Below, piece by piece: positions 24,936-34,308 of a stretch of 64,000 bases of DNA (within the stretch, counting starts at the first letter, position 1; the number at the start of each line of letters is the position of its first letter). Position numbers and translations under genes: made by a program. Where the stretch lies: positions 1,798,001-1,862,000 of the forward strand of contig NZ_CP019607.1 of the NCBI RefSeq assembly GCF_001998865.1. The letters run 5' to 3'. The notes beneath the pieces are model-generated. The model saw nothing but the letters and a program-made list of their open reading frames with translations, made no database searches and was not told where the DNA came from. The DNA comes from Tessaracoccus flavescens (GTDB lineage Bacteria; Actinomycetota; Actinomycetes; Propionibacteriales; Propionibacteriaceae).

Positions 24936-25658
24936 TCAACCGCCGATCCGGTAGCGGGTGCGGACGGCGTCGCCGTCGGTGGCGACGTCGACGAGGACCA
25001 GCCGCAACGGTGTCTCGCGGCGGTCAGTTCCGGGCCGTCGAACATCGTCGGGGCACCGGCGCCGCCGACCAGGCCAGGGAGGGTCACCACGTCGATGTAC
25101 TGGACGAGGCCCTGCCGGAGGAGCGACGCGTTCAGCGTGCCGCCCGAGTCGGCGACCACGCGCTTGATGCCCGACTCGCCGAGTGAGCGCAGGCCCTCCC
25201 TCAGGTCGACCCGCTCGTCGCCCACCACGAAGTAGCCGACCTCCAGGTCGCGCAGACGCTGCAGGTAGCCGGCGGGGGTCGATCGGCAGACCAGCACGTG
25301 CAGGATGCGCCGACCGTCACCGGTGTACTGCCAGTCGACCCGGCCCCTGCCGTCGGCAACCACGAACCAGCGCTGCGCCATGTGGGGGGAGGTGGTCGCG
25401 GTAGAGCTCGTCGTCCGGAAGCGACGGGGCGGGCCAGTCGGGTGCGATGGCGTCGATGTCCACGAGTGAGCCGCTGCCCTCGAGGATCGCGCCGGCGTCG
25501 AGCCGGTCCTGCCGGTCGGCGAACGGGGCGGACTCCGCGATGACACCCCAGCGCGCCCAGACGGCCGGGTCAAGCAGCCGCTGATGCCTGCCGAGCGAGA
25601 TCCGTCCGTCCACGCTGGAGGTGGTGGTGAGGATGACCTCCGGAAGCTCTGCGCTCAT
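24936..25658 (-). pseudogene. RibD C-terminal/dihydrofolate-reductase-like gene, frameshifted
   Basis: It starts MSAELPEVILTTTSSVDGRISLGRHQRLL, the RibD_C opening, and later reads RRILHVLVCRSTPAGYLQRL, GIKRVVADSGGTLNASLLRQGLVQYIDVVTLPGLVGG and RLVLVDVATDGDAVRTRYRIGG. Two frame changes are needed, one near the G6 run at about 25384-25389 and one near 25015. The homopolymer context makes sequencing error a real alternative to decay. Confidence 0.72.
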
Positions 25659-25710
25659 TGTCCGAAACTAGCCGGTTCCCCCGACGCTCGGATCACCGGG
25701 TGCGGGTGGG

Positions 25711-28188
25711 TCACTCGTTGTCGCCTCCGGTGGAGACGGCGGCCTGCACCTGTGACTGGTCGACGGCGTCGCCCGCGTCGGGCCACACCCAGTCGCGCAC
25801 CTCCGGGATGTCGTCTCCGTGCTGCCGGGCGTAGGCGCGGGCGTCGAGCCGCTTGTCGACCATCTCCTGGCGCAGGCCGGCGTACCGCGCGCCGAGGCCG
25901 GGGGTCCGGTCGATCACGTCGATGACCAGATGGAACCGGTCGAGGTCGTTGAGCATCACCATGTCGAACGGCGTCGTGGTGGTGCCCTCCTCCTTGTAGC
26001 CGCGCACGTGGAGGTTCGAGTGCCCCGTGCGTCGGTAGGTGAGCCGGTGGATCAGCCACGGATAGCCGTGGTAGGCGAAGATGATCGGCTTGTCGTCGGT
26101 GAAGATCGTGTCGAAGTCGCGGTGCGAAAGGCCGTGCGGATGTTCGTCCTCGTCCTGGAGGCGCATCAGGTCGACGATGTTGACCACCCGGACGCGCAGC
26201 TCCGGGATGCGGCGGCGCAGGATCTCGGCCGCGGCGAGGACCTCGATGGTCGGGATGTCGCCCGCGCAGGCCAGGACCACGTCGGGCTCGGTCCCCTCCT
26301 CCTCCGTGCCGGCCCAGTCCCAGATGCCCAGGCCGCGTGTGCAGTGCTTGACCGCCTCGTCCATCGTCAGCCAGTTCGGGTTCGGCTGCTTGCCTGCGAC
26401 GACCACGTTCACGTACTGCCTACTGCGCAGGCAGTGGTCGAACGTCGAGAGCAGAGTGTTCGCGTCCGGGGGCAGGTAGACGCGCACGACGTCGGCCTTC
26501 TTATTCACGACGTGGTCGATGAAGCCAGGGTCCTGGTGTGAGAAGCCGTTGTGGTCCTGCCGCCACACGTGCGAGCTGAGCAGGTAGTTCAGGCTCGCGA
26601 TCGGGCGGCGCCACTCCAGATGGTTGGTCACCTTCAGCCACTTGGCGTGCTGGTTGACCATCGAGTCGACGATGTGGATGAACGCCTCGTACGACGACAT
26701 GAGCCCATGCCTGCCGGTCAGCAGATAGCCCTCGAGCCAGCCTTGGCACTGGTGCTCACTGAGCACCTCGACGACCTGGCCGACGCGCGCCAAGTGCTGG
26801 TCGACGTCGGGCGACTCGTACTCGGCCACCCACTGCTTGTCCGTCACGTCGTAGACCGACTGGAGACGGTTCGACGCCGTCTCGTCCGGGCCGAAGATGC
26901 GGAAGTTCGTCGGGTTGTCCTTGACCACGTCGCGCAGCCATCCGCCGAGCACCTTCGTCGCCTCGTCGATGCTCGCCCCAGGGGCAGGCACCTCGACGGC
27001 GTAGTCGCGGAAGTCGGGCAGCCGCAGGGCCTTGCGGATGATGCCCCCGTTGGCCTCGGGCCGCTCGCCGAGCCTCAGGCCCACCGGTGGGGTGGTGGCG
27101 TCCAGTTCAGCGACAGGGGCACCGTTCTCGTCGAACAGGTCGCCCACCTCGTACGACTCCAGCCAGGTCGCAAGGTCCTGCAGGTGCCCGTCGGTGTCGC
27201 GGGCGCTGGCCAGCGGCACCTGATGGCTGCGCCAGCTTCCCTCGGTCTTGTTGCCGTCGATCTCCTTCGGACCGGTCCAGCCCTTCGGCGTGCGCAGCAC
27301 GATCATCGGCCATGCCGGGCGCTCGGCGGCGTCGGCGCCCTGTTCGGCCGCCACCGTGCGGATCTCGGCGATCTCGTCCATCACCTGATCGAGCAGTTCG
27401 GCGAAACGCCGGTGGAAGGCCTCGGGCTCCTCGTCGTCGAAGCCAGCCGTGAAGATGTGCGGATGGTGGCCGTAGCCCTTCATGAGGGCGACCAGTTCCT
27501 CCTCGGGGATGCGCGCCAACACCGTCGGGTTGGCGATCTTGAAGCCGTTGAGGTGCAGCACCGGCAGGACGACGCCGTCGGTGACGGGGTTGAGGAACTT
27601 GTTCGAATGCCAGGACGTGGCGAGCGGGCCGGTCTCGGCCTCCCCGTCGCCCACGACCGCGAACACGAGCAGGTCGGGGTTGTCGAAGGCGGCGCCATAG
27701 GCGTGCGACAGCGCGTAGCCGAGTTCGCCTCCCTCGTGGATCGACCCCGGCACCTCGGGCGCCACGTGCGACGGGATGCCGCCCGGGAACGAGAACTGCT
27801 TGAAGAGGCGCTGCAGGCCTGCCTCGTCGCGGGTGACCGCCGGGTAGACGTCGCTCCAGGTGCCGTCGAGGTAGCTGTTGGCGACGAGCCCCGGGCCCCC
27901 GTGGCCGGGGCCTGTGATGTAGAGCGCCGGTTGGCTGCGCTCGGCGATGATGCGATTGAGATGCGCGTACAGGAAGTTCAGGCCCGGTGTGGTTCCCCAG
28001 TGGCCGAGCAGGCGTGGCTTGACGTCGTCGCGTTCAAGGGGTCGGCGCAGCAGCGGGTTGTCGAGCAGGTAGATCTGTCCGACCGACAGGTAGTTGGCCG
28101 CGCGCCAGCGTGCGTGGATCCGGTCGAGGTCCTCGCTGGAGAGTTCGGGGGCGCCTGCGTCGGCGCGGGTCTGCCAGGTCAGGTTCAT
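25711..28188 (-). CDS. xfp: Xylulose-5-phosphate/fructose-6-phosphate phosphoketolase
   Basis: 825 residues, full family length. It is a thiamine-diphosphate enzyme cleaving xylulose-5-P or fructose-6-P to acetyl-P and an aldose phosphate. Signatures are [64 protein letters not shown], the ThDP motif [12 protein letters not shown] and [14 protein letters not shown] in the C-terminal domain. ATG 28188 has GAAGGAG upstream. No acetate kinase is adjacent. Its presence suggests a bifid-shunt-like capacity. Confidence 0.96.
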   Translation of the reverse strand: MNLTWQTRADAGAPELSSEDLDRIHARWRAANYLSVGQIYLLDNPLLRRPLERDDVKPRLLGHWGTTPGLNFLYAHLNRIIAERSQPALYITGPGHGGPGLVANSYLDGTWSDVYPAVTRDEAGLQRLFKQFSFPGGIPSHVAPEVPGSIHEGGELGYALSHAYGAAFDNPDLLVFAVVGDGEAETGPLATSWHSNKFLNPVTDGVVLPVLHLNGFKIANPTVLARIPEEELVALMKGYGHHPHIFTAGFDDEEPEAFHRRFAELLDQVMDEIAEIRTVAAEQGADAAERPAWPMIVLRTPKGWTGPKEIDGNKTEGSWRSHQVPLASARDTDGHLQDLATWLESYEVGDLFDENGAPVAELDATTPPVGLRLGERPEANGGIIRKALRLPDFRDYAVEVPAPGASIDEATKVLGGWLRDVVKDNPTNFRIFGPDETASNRLQSVYDVTDKQWVAEYESPDVDQHLARVGQVVEVLSEHQCQGWLEGYLLTGRHGLMSSYEAFIHIVDSMVNQHAKWLKVTNHLEWRRPIASLNYLLSSHVWRQDHNGFSHQDPGFIDHVVNKKADVVRVYLPPDANTLLSTFDHCLRSRQYVNVVVAGKQPNPNWLTMDEAVKHCTRGLGIWDWAGTEEEGTEPDVVLACAGDIPTIEVLAAAEILRRRIPELRVRVVNIVDLMRLQDEDEHPHGLSHRDFDTIFTDDKPIIFAYHGYPWLIHRLTYRRTGHSNLHVRGYKEEGTTTTPFDMVMLNDLDRFHLVIDVIDRTPGLGARYAGLRQEMVDKRLDARAYARQHGDDIPEVRDWVWPDAGDAVDQSQVQAAVSTGGDNE

Positions 28189-28387
28189 GGAAGGCTCCTT
28201 CGTCACCTCCATCCAAACACCCGTGCCTGACCGATGTGTGGCTTTCGGAATAGAGCCGGTTCGTGCCACCTCGGCCGGGTCAGGAACAGCAGGTCTGACC
28301 GATCTGGCCTGCCCCGCGAGCCGGTCCGACAGGTCAGCGCCCAGGAGGTCTAGCGTCGCTCAGGACGACACCTGGAAGGACGCGCGG

Positions 28388-29113
28388 ATGCGACGCATCA
28401 AGGCCCTGTTACTGACCCTGATCACCCTGGGGGCGCTCGCCTGGGCTCCTCCGACCGCGAGCGCAGACGTGGACGTCTACGTCACTCCGGGCAACCACAA
28501 CGTCAACGGCCGACAGTGGCGCACCACCTGCGAGAAGTACTCAGCCACCGACCGCTGCCGCACCGAGATCTGGGCGACCGTGATCGTGAAGAAGGACGGC
28601 GGCGGGTACGCCGTCACCAACGGCTGGCAGTTCAACAACCTCACCTACGCCGCCAGCGACTACACCCTGTGGATCGAGAACCCGCTCGCCACCCCGAGCG
28701 AGAGCTGGACGCAGGCCGGGAGGCAGTGGCGCACCGAATGCTTCACGTCGCTGACCGGACGAGGCTGCCGCTCCTGGATCAAGGCGACCGTCATCGAGAC
28801 GTACACCAACGACGCGGGTAACTCTGCCTACCGCCAGGTCGACAAGTGGATCCTGAACAACATGGTCCGGTTCACCACCTCACCGATCGCGCCGTTCACC
28901 GTCGCCTCGTCGCTCACCTGCGTCAACAGCGCGGGCGGCCGCACCATCTCGATCGACGCCGTCGACCCCGACCGCAAGGGCTTCAGCCTCGCGTTCATCC
29001 TGGAGGACGAGAAGACCTCGCCCATGCAGCGTTACACCGGCACCCAGAAGGTGTCGTACCTCGACAAGGGCGCCACGTGCGCCGACGAGTGGTCGGGCGT
29101 CCAGTTCGGCTGA
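28388..29113 (+). CDS. Secreted two-repeat disulfide protein, paralog 1
   Basis: 241 residues with a Sec signal (LLLTLITLGALAWAPPTASA). The mature start [26 protein letters not shown] is shared with paralogs at 42589-43605 and 53595-54581. Two related units follow, each with WRTxC, a second Cys 8-9 residues later (DRCRTEIWAT and RGCRSWIKAT) and a closing W-x-x-NN motif (GWQFNNLTY, KWILNNMVRF). A distinct C-terminal domain has two more Cys. Function unknown; probably extracellular. Confidence 0.78.
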   Translation: MRRIKALLLTLITLGALAWAPPTASADVDVYVTPGNHNVNGRQWRTTCEKYSATDRCRTEIWATVIVKKDGGGYAVTNGWQFNNLTYAASDYTLWIENPLATPSESWTQAGRQWRTECFTSLTGRGCRSWIKATVIETYTNDAGNSAYRQVDKWILNNMVRFTTSPIAPFTVASSLTCVNSAGGRTISIDAVDPDRKGFSLAFILEDEKTSPMQRYTGTQKVSYLDKGATCADEWSGVQFG

Positions 29114-29133
29114 GCAGAACGCCCGACCGAGCG

Positions 29134-30048
29134 TCACAGACCGACCGAGGTCGCTCCATGCTCGGCCTGCTCGGAGGTGAACCCCTCGAACTCGAGCTGG
29201 TCGATCAGGCCTGAGCGGGAGAAGGCCGAGTAGTCCATGTAGGAGGCCGCCTTCTTGGCTGCCTGCGCCATCCAGTCGGCATCGACCGTGGCGACCCCGT
29301 GCGCGGCCTCCTCGGGAGTGAAGCCCTCGAACTCCAGTTGCTTGGCGAGCCCCGACTCGGAGAAGGCAGAGTACTCGAGGTAGTCCTCGGCCTTCGCCGC
29401 TGCCTGAGCCATCCAGTCGACCGTTACGGTGTCGACGGCGAACGTCGCGTCCTCGGTGCTGAAGCCCTCGAACTCGAGCTGGTCGATCAGACCGGTCCGG
29501 GAGAAGGCGGAGAACTCCAGGTAGGTCTCGGCCTTCCGCACGGCCTGGCTCTGCGACGTCGTGGCGTCGGCCGCGGCGTCGTCAGGGGTCGCCTGCTCGC
29601 TGGGGACCACCGCCTCGGCACTCGCCGGGGTGCTCGACTCGGAGGCCGGCTCCGAGGCGGCGACCTCCTCGACCACGGGCGTCGGTACAGCGGTCGGCTT
29701 CGTCGACGGAGCCGCCGTCGGCTTGTCGTTGACCACGTTCTGCTCGGCGGGGGTGCCCGAAGGAGACGCCGACTTTGCCGGTGCCGCCGCATCGTCGGAA
29801 CCGCCGCTGAGAGCAGCGCCGAACCCGGCGACCACGAGCAGCGCGGCCGGGATGATCACCCGCTTCCTCGCGAACCACGGCCGGGCGGGCTTCGGGGCGC
29901 TCTGGCCGCCCACGAGGCCCTGCTGCTGCCACTGGGCGCCCTGCGCCGCCTGTGCTGGCGCCACGTGGTTCGTCCACTGGCGTCCGTCCCAGTACCGCTG
30001 GGATCCGTCGGGCTGGGGATACCAGCCCGCTGGGTGCTGCTGATTCAT
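29134..30048 (-). CDS. Ltp-type surface protein with DUF2510 and three repeats
   Basis: 304 residues. The DUF2510 motif GWYPQPDGSQRYWDGRQWT lies at residues 8-26. One membrane helix (RVIIPAALLVVAGFGAALSG) is at about 65-85, followed by a Pro/Thr/Ala-rich stalk. Three copies of a roughly 48-residue repeat end the protein (KAETYLEFSAFSRTGLIDQLEFEGFS, then two near copies). The repeats match the host-surface lipoprotein (Ltp) family, known from phage TP-J34 superinfection exclusion. Here they are exported but anchored by a helix rather than a lipobox. Confidence 0.85.
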   Translation of the reverse strand: MNQQHPAGWYPQPDGSQRYWDGRQWTNHVAPAQAAQGAQWQQQGLVGGQSAPKPARPWFARKRVIIPAALLVVAGFGAALSGGSDDAAAPAKSASPSGTPAEQNVVNDKPTAAPSTKPTAVPTPVVEEVAASEPASESSTPASAEAVVPSEQATPDDAAADATTSQSQAVRKAETYLEFSAFSRTGLIDQLEFEGFSTEDATFAVDTVTVDWMAQAAAKAEDYLEYSAFSESGLAKQLEFEGFTPEEAAHGVATVDADWMAQAAKKAASYMDYSAFSRSGLIDQLEFEGFTSEQAEHGATSVGL

Positions 30049-30059
30049 GCCGTCTCACT

Positions 30060-30363
30060 AAGGCTTGAAGGGGTACAGAGGGCACCGGTTCTCCAGTCGC
30101 GTCATCGTCCCTGGTGCGGGTGCCTGGGAATCACGGTACGGACAGCTACCGACATACATGATGGTAGGCGTCTTGGGGAGTCGTGACCCTGCCTCTGACT
30201 GGTGCCCTGCTGGGCTACCGACAAATTGATCCGTCCGGCTCTCCAAGGCATGGGTGACGACCGCCCGGCCATGACCTAATACGAGCCTGATCACGAGTCC
30301 GGTGTATGTCCTGTCTGACCAGACGGCCGTCACTCGACCCATCCCAGCGTTCAGGAGTAGGCC
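30060..30363 (+). ncRNA. Non-coding leader of IS110 element, candidate bridge-RNA region
   Basis: About 300 bp without a convincing gene precede the IS110 transposase. IS110-group elements carry a bridge RNA in the non-coding end upstream of the transposase, so the proximal 150-200 bp (about 30180-30363) is where it should lie. I could not delimit the element end or draw the two binding loops by eye. Confidence 0.35.
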
Positions 30364-31572
30364 ATGACCATCATGACAAATCCCGGCGACCATGTCGCCG
30401 GCATCGATTCACACAAGGACACCATCCACATCGCGGTGATCACCGCCACCGGCATCGAGGTCGCCGACCACGAGTTCGACACCACCACCGCGGGATACCG
30501 TCAGGCAGTGGCCTGGCTGGTCGCTCACGGCCCGATCACCGCTGTCGGCGTGGAAGGAACCTCCAGCTACGGGGTCGGGATCACCGCCACCTTGCGCCGC
30601 AACGGGATCGGTGTCGTCGAGGTCAACCGCACCCGCCCCGCCGAACGGCGCAAACAAGGCAAGACCGACCGGCTCGATGCCTACCGCGCTGCCCGGGCAG
30701 TCCTGTCCGGTGAGGCCACCACCGCCCCCAAGCACGACACCATCGAGCCCTTACGGGCGCTGGTGATCACCCGCCGCAGCGCGAACAAGGCCCTTCAGGC
30801 CTGCTGGCGTCAGATCAACAGTGTCCTGGTCAACGCCAGCCCCCGACTCCGCGACAAATACCGTGAACTGGGCCGCGACAAGCTTGTCGACCAGTTGGCC
30901 AGCACCCGCCCCGACCAGATCAAAGACCTCCACGACGCCACCAGCCTGCGTGCCCTGCGTAGCCTCGCCCGACGTCACCAGTTCCTCCGCGCAGAGCTCG
31001 ATGACCTCGATACGCAACTCGACGAGCACACCACCGCCCGCAACCCAGGCCTGCGCGCTATCCACGGTATCGGCCCGGCACTGGCAGCGATCTTGCTGAT
31101 CACCGCCGGTGACAACCCCGACCGGCTACGCAGCCAAGCATCCTTCGCTGCCCTCTGCGGCACCAGCCCCATCCCCGTCTCCTCCGGCAAAACCCAACGC
31201 CACCGCCTCTCCCGCGGAGGCGACCGGCAAGCCAACTGGGCACTGCACCAAGCGATCAAAGTCCGCATGTCCCAGGACCAACGTACCCGCGACTACCGCG
31301 ACCGCCACCTCGCCACTGGCAAGACACTCGCAGCCGTCTACCGCAGCCTCAAACGCGCCCTCGTCAGAGAAGTCTTCAAAGCCCTCACGGGCCACTGCGA
31401 GATCCCCAACTACACCGACCTCAGACCAGCCCGACAAGCCAAGAACCTCACCCTCACCAACGCCGCCGAAGCCTGCCACACCTGGCCAGCACGCATCTCC
31501 GAAATAGAACTCGGCAAACGCCGAGACGACAACCTCGCCCACCGCTACCGCGAATGGCTCACCGCCGCTTGA
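30364..31572 (+). CDS. IS110-family transposase
   Basis: 402 residues with the RuvC-like DEDD domain at the N terminus (VAGIDSHKDTIHIAVI, AVGVEGTSSYG, KTDRLDAYRAARAVL). The C-terminal Transposase_20 domain has IHGIGPALAAILLITAGDNPDRLRSQASFAALCGTSPIP and RGGDRQANWALHQAI with its conserved Ser region. A basic tail with HTH-like text (NAAEACHTWPARISEIELGKRRDD) ends it. It appears intact. IS110 elements lack inverted repeats and clear target duplications, so the borders were not called. Confidence 0.94.
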   Translation: MTIMTNPGDHVAGIDSHKDTIHIAVITATGIEVADHEFDTTTAGYRQAVAWLVAHGPITAVGVEGTSSYGVGITATLRRNGIGVVEVNRTRPAERRKQGKTDRLDAYRAARAVLSGEATTAPKHDTIEPLRALVITRRSANKALQACWRQINSVLVNASPRLRDKYRELGRDKLVDQLASTRPDQIKDLHDATSLRALRSLARRHQFLRAELDDLDTQLDEHTTARNPGLRAIHGIGPALAAILLITAGDNPDRLRSQASFAALCGTSPIPVSSGKTQRHRLSRGGDRQANWALHQAIKVRMSQDQRTRDYRDRHLATGKTLAAVYRSLKRALVREVFKALTGHCEIPNYTDLRPARQAKNLTLTNAAEACHTWPARISEIELGKRRDDNLAHRYREWLTAA

Positions 31573-31631
31573 CACCACATAGGAGCATCAGTTTCGGTGC
31601 CCATGGCCCCGACTGGTGTTGAATCGGCCCC

Positions 31632-32519
31632 ATGCGCATCACCATGACGACCCCCGCACCGGACGACGTGGTGTCACTTGCCGAGACGCTGGACGGCTGG
31701 CAGCTCGACGGTGGCCCTCTCCAACTGCACCCGGGTGACCTCGGCTGGTTCTCGATGCGCGGGATCGAGGCGACGGCGTCCGCGATGCGCGTCTGGCTGC
31801 GTGAAGGCCGACCGGTGGCCATCGGCCTGCTCGACGGCGACGATCTGCTCCGGCTCGGGATCGCGCCCCCGGCGCTCGACGACGGCGAGCTGGCGGCCGC
31901 GATCGCCAGGTCCGTTGCCGATCCGTCGCGCGGTGTCCTCCCTGCCGGCGTCGTCAGCGTCGAGGCACGGGGCGCCGACGCGCTCGCCGCGTGCCTCATC
32001 GGTGCGGGATGGGGCACGGGAGATCCCTGGGTCCCTCTCCACCGTGACCTGAGCGACCCTGTCGAGGCGACGCCGCTGCGGGTCGAGGTGGTCGAGGGCG
32101 ATCTTGTGGAGCCCTGGTCCGAGGTCCACTTCTCGGCGTTCCGAGGTGGCGAGTTCACCGATGCGGTGCGCGGACGGATGGTGCATAACTGGCAGACGAT
32201 GGCCGCCGGGCCGCTCTACGACCGTGCGCGCAGCCTCCTCGGCCGCGACGAGGCAGGCACGCCCGTCGCGGCCGCCGCCGTGTGGTCCGCAGGGCACGGC
32301 AGGCCAGGCCTGATCGAGCCCCTGGCCGTGCGCCGTGGCCAGCAGGGAAAGGGATTCGGCAGAGCGATGACACTCGCCTGCGCGTCTGTGCTGCGCGACC
32401 TCGGAGCCTCGAGTGCCACCGTCTGCGCCGAGGCGTCGAACCCGGCAGCAGTCGCGACCTACGCCTCGGCAGGCTTCACAGCCGCGCCGGAGGTGCCGGA
32501 TCTCCGGCGCCACGCCTGA
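31632..32519 (+). CDS. GNAT-family N-acetyltransferase
   Basis: 295 residues. The C-terminal GNAT domain has PLAVRRGQQGKGFGRAMTLACASVLRDLGASSATVCAEASNPAAVATYASAGF, the acetyl-CoA-binding Q/RxxGxG/A loop and beta5-alpha4. The N-terminal half looks like a decayed second GNAT fold. The substrate is unknown. ATG 31632. The IS110 stop lies 60 bp upstream, so the element may have separated it from its old promoter. Confidence 0.85.
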   Translation: MRITMTTPAPDDVVSLAETLDGWQLDGGPLQLHPGDLGWFSMRGIEATASAMRVWLREGRPVAIGLLDGDDLLRLGIAPPALDDGELAAAIARSVADPSRGVLPAGVVSVEARGADALAACLIGAGWGTGDPWVPLHRDLSDPVEATPLRVEVVEGDLVEPWSEVHFSAFRGGEFTDAVRGRMVHNWQTMAAGPLYDRARSLLGRDEAGTPVAAAAVWSAGHGRPGLIEPLAVRRGQQGKGFGRAMTLACASVLRDLGASSATVCAEASNPAAVATYASAGFTAAPEVPDLRRHA

Positions 32520-32708
32520 CGGGCTGCTCGACGCCGAGACGACGCTGCCTGCGTGCAGCGGAGGGGTCTGCGTCGCTGGAAACAGCGTTGGCCGTTATCA
32601 GCCGAGAAGGGGCCGAAATGGGTCCTCCGGGGCGGGTGGAAGCAGGAAATTCCCCGCCCAGAGTCAACCTCCGTCGAAAACTCTGACCGCAAATGCCCTC
32701 CGAGCGCC

Positions 32709-32714
32709 TATACT
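32709..32714 (+). promoter_or_regulatory. -10 element upstream of the cold-shock gene
   Basis: TATACT, five of six to the SigA-type consensus, lies 74 bp upstream of the cold-shock ATG. No strong -35 was seen at 16-18 bp. The implied 5' leader of about 65 nt is typical of cold-shock mRNAs. Confidence 0.45.
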
Positions 32715-32787
32715 CGCAGCGTCGGGTGCCCCCCGAGCGCACACCCGGTGCGCGGTCGGGTAGCCGGCACGAAGGAAAGCAAGAAAC

Positions 32788-32991
32788 ATGTCCACTGGCA
32801 CCGTCAAATGGTTCAACTCCGACAAGGGCTACGGATTCATCGCTCCCGATGACGGTAGCGCCGATCTGTTCGCCCACTTCAGCGCGATTCAGGGCTCCGG
32901 CCGTCGCGATCTCACCGAAGGCCAGAAGGTCGAATTCGACACTGAGGCCGGGCAGAAGGGTCCTCAGGCGACGAACATTCGCGCCCTCTGA
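32788..32991 (+). CDS. Cold-shock protein, CspA family
   Basis: 67 residues, complete OB-fold with RNP1 [10 protein letters not shown] and RNP2 DLFAHFSAI. It binds single-stranded RNA or DNA and acts as an RNA chaperone. GAAGGAAAG lies upstream of the ATG, and a perfect intrinsic terminator follows 15 bp after the stop, so it is monocistronic. Confidence 0.96.
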   Translation: MSTGTVKWFNSDKGYGFIAPDDGSADLFAHFSAIQGSGRRDLTEGQKVEFDTEAGQKGPQATNIRAL

Positions 32992-33006
32992 TCTTGACTG
33001 ACTGAA

Positions 33007-33043
33007 CGAGGGGCGGGCCCATGCCCGCCCCTCGTCTTTTTTT
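33007..33043 (+). terminator. Intrinsic terminator of the cold-shock gene
   Basis: CGAGGGGCGGGC and GCCCGCCCCTCG form a perfect 12-bp stem with a CCAT loop, followed by TCTTTTTTT. It is the clearest rho-independent terminator in the window. Confidence 0.97.
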
Positions 33044-33170
33044 CCGGGACCTCCCGGAAGGCGAGATGCAGGGCCCGGGTTGGTGGCACCCCGTAGGCTT
33101 CGAACAGGAATCGGCGATCCGCCTTTGCCGTGAGCGGGGCCGAAGGCCCTCGACAGACAGGGCCACCGAC

Positions 33171-34265
33171 ATGACCACCTCGCCGACACTCGACGCCAGG
33201 CCGTCCCCGTACGCGGACGCGACCACCTTCCCGCCGCTGATCAGGGCCTACACAGACCTGGCGCACGAGGTCCGGGAGTCCAACCTGCTGCGGCGTGCCC
33301 GCTGGTTCTACGTCCTGATCGGCGTCGCGCTGCTGCTCGGCCTCGGTGGTGCTGTCACCGGCTTCGTCCTCCTTGGCGCGAGCTGGTTCCAACTGCTGAT
33401 CGCCGCAGCGCTCGGCATCCTCTTCACCCAGGTCGCGTTCATCGCCCACGAGGCCGGTCACAAGCAGGTGCTCGGCTCCGCCCCCGCCAATGACCGCCTC
33501 GCCCGGATCCTCGCGGGCACCATCGGGATGAGCTTCTCCTGGTGGGATTCCAAGCACACCAGGCACCACTCCAACCCCAACCGGGTGTCGAAGGATCCCG
33601 ATGTCGCCGTCGACACCATCTCCTTCGTCGAGGAGGACGCCGCACAGGCCCGCGGGCTGCGCAGATGGATCACCAGGCGACAGGGCTGGCTGTTCTTTCC
33701 GCTGCTCACGCTGGAGGGGATCAACCTGCACGTCCAGAGCCTGCGCTACCTGTTCTCGCGGGGGAAGGTGAAGTCGCGTTGGCTGGAGATCACGCTGCTC
33801 TCGGCCCGCTTCTCCCTGATCCTCGTCCCGGTCTTCCTGTTCCTCCCGGTCGGCATGGCCTTCGCCTTCATAGGGGTGCAGCTCGCCGTGTTCGGGGTCT
33901 ACATGGGGGCCTCCTTCGCGCCCAACCACAAGGGCATGCCGGTCATCGCGCCCGAGGCGAAGCTCGACTTCTTCTCCAAGCAGGTCCGGACCTCGCGCAA
34001 CATCCGCGGCGGTTGGTGGGCCACGACGCTGATGGGTGGGCTGAACTATCAGATCGAGCATCACCTGTTCCCCAACATGCCGCGACCCCATCTCGCAAAG
34101 GCCAGGCGCCTCGTCCGCCAACATTGCCGCTCGCTGGATGTGCCCTACACCGAGACCTCGCTGTTCAGGTCGTACGGGATCGTGATCGCCTACCTGAACC
34201 GGGTCGGCCTTGCGGCCCGCGACCCGTTCGAGTGCCCCGTCACCGCCCAGCTGCGCAGGGCGTGA
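33171..34265 (+). CDS. Membrane fatty-acid desaturase
   Basis: 364 residues with the three histidine boxes of acyl desaturases: HEAGHK, HTRHHSNPN and QIEHHLFP. Membrane segments lie around residues 45-90 and 205-245. It should introduce a double bond into an acyl chain using an electron donor not encoded here. ATG 33171 was chosen. The upstream in-frame extension to 33021 would read through the terminator and is not protein-like. A 20-bp palindrome follows before tam. Confidence 0.9.
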   Translation: MTTSPTLDARPSPYADATTFPPLIRAYTDLAHEVRESNLLRRARWFYVLIGVALLLGLGGAVTGFVLLGASWFQLLIAAALGILFTQVAFIAHEAGHKQVLGSAPANDRLARILAGTIGMSFSWWDSKHTRHHSNPNRVSKDPDVAVDTISFVEEDAAQARGLRRWITRRQGWLFFPLLTLEGINLHVQSLRYLFSRGKVKSRWLEITLLSARFSLILVPVFLFLPVGMAFAFIGVQLAVFGVYMGASFAPNHKGMPVIAPEAKLDFFSKQVRTSRNIRGGWWATTLMGGLNYQIEHHLFPNMPRPHLAKARRLVRQHCRSLDVPYTETSLFRSYGIVIAYLNRVGLAARDPFECPVTAQLRRA

Positions 34266-34277
34266 CGAAAGCGCCAC

Positions 34278-34297
34278 ATATCTCGACGTCGAGATAT
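34278..34297. promoter_or_regulatory. Perfect 20-bp palindromic operator candidate
   Basis: ATATCTCGACGTCGAGATAT lies 12 bp after the desaturase stop and 11 bp before the tam start. A perfect palindrome of this size in such a short gap is best explained as a dimeric-repressor (MarR/TetR/GntR-like) site overlapping the tam ribosome-binding region. The regulator is not identified. Confidence 0.7.
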
Positions 34298-34308
34298 GGC
34301 GTGGGGTC

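Noticed and set aside
30060..31600. Exact borders and target duplication of the IS110 element
   Set aside because: IS110 elements lack terminal inverted repeats and no convincing short direct repeat could be picked out by eye.
33021..33170. Longer N terminus of the desaturase
   Set aside because: The extension reads through the perfect cold-shock terminator and encodes low-complexity, non-membrane sequence; ATG 33171 fits the family start.
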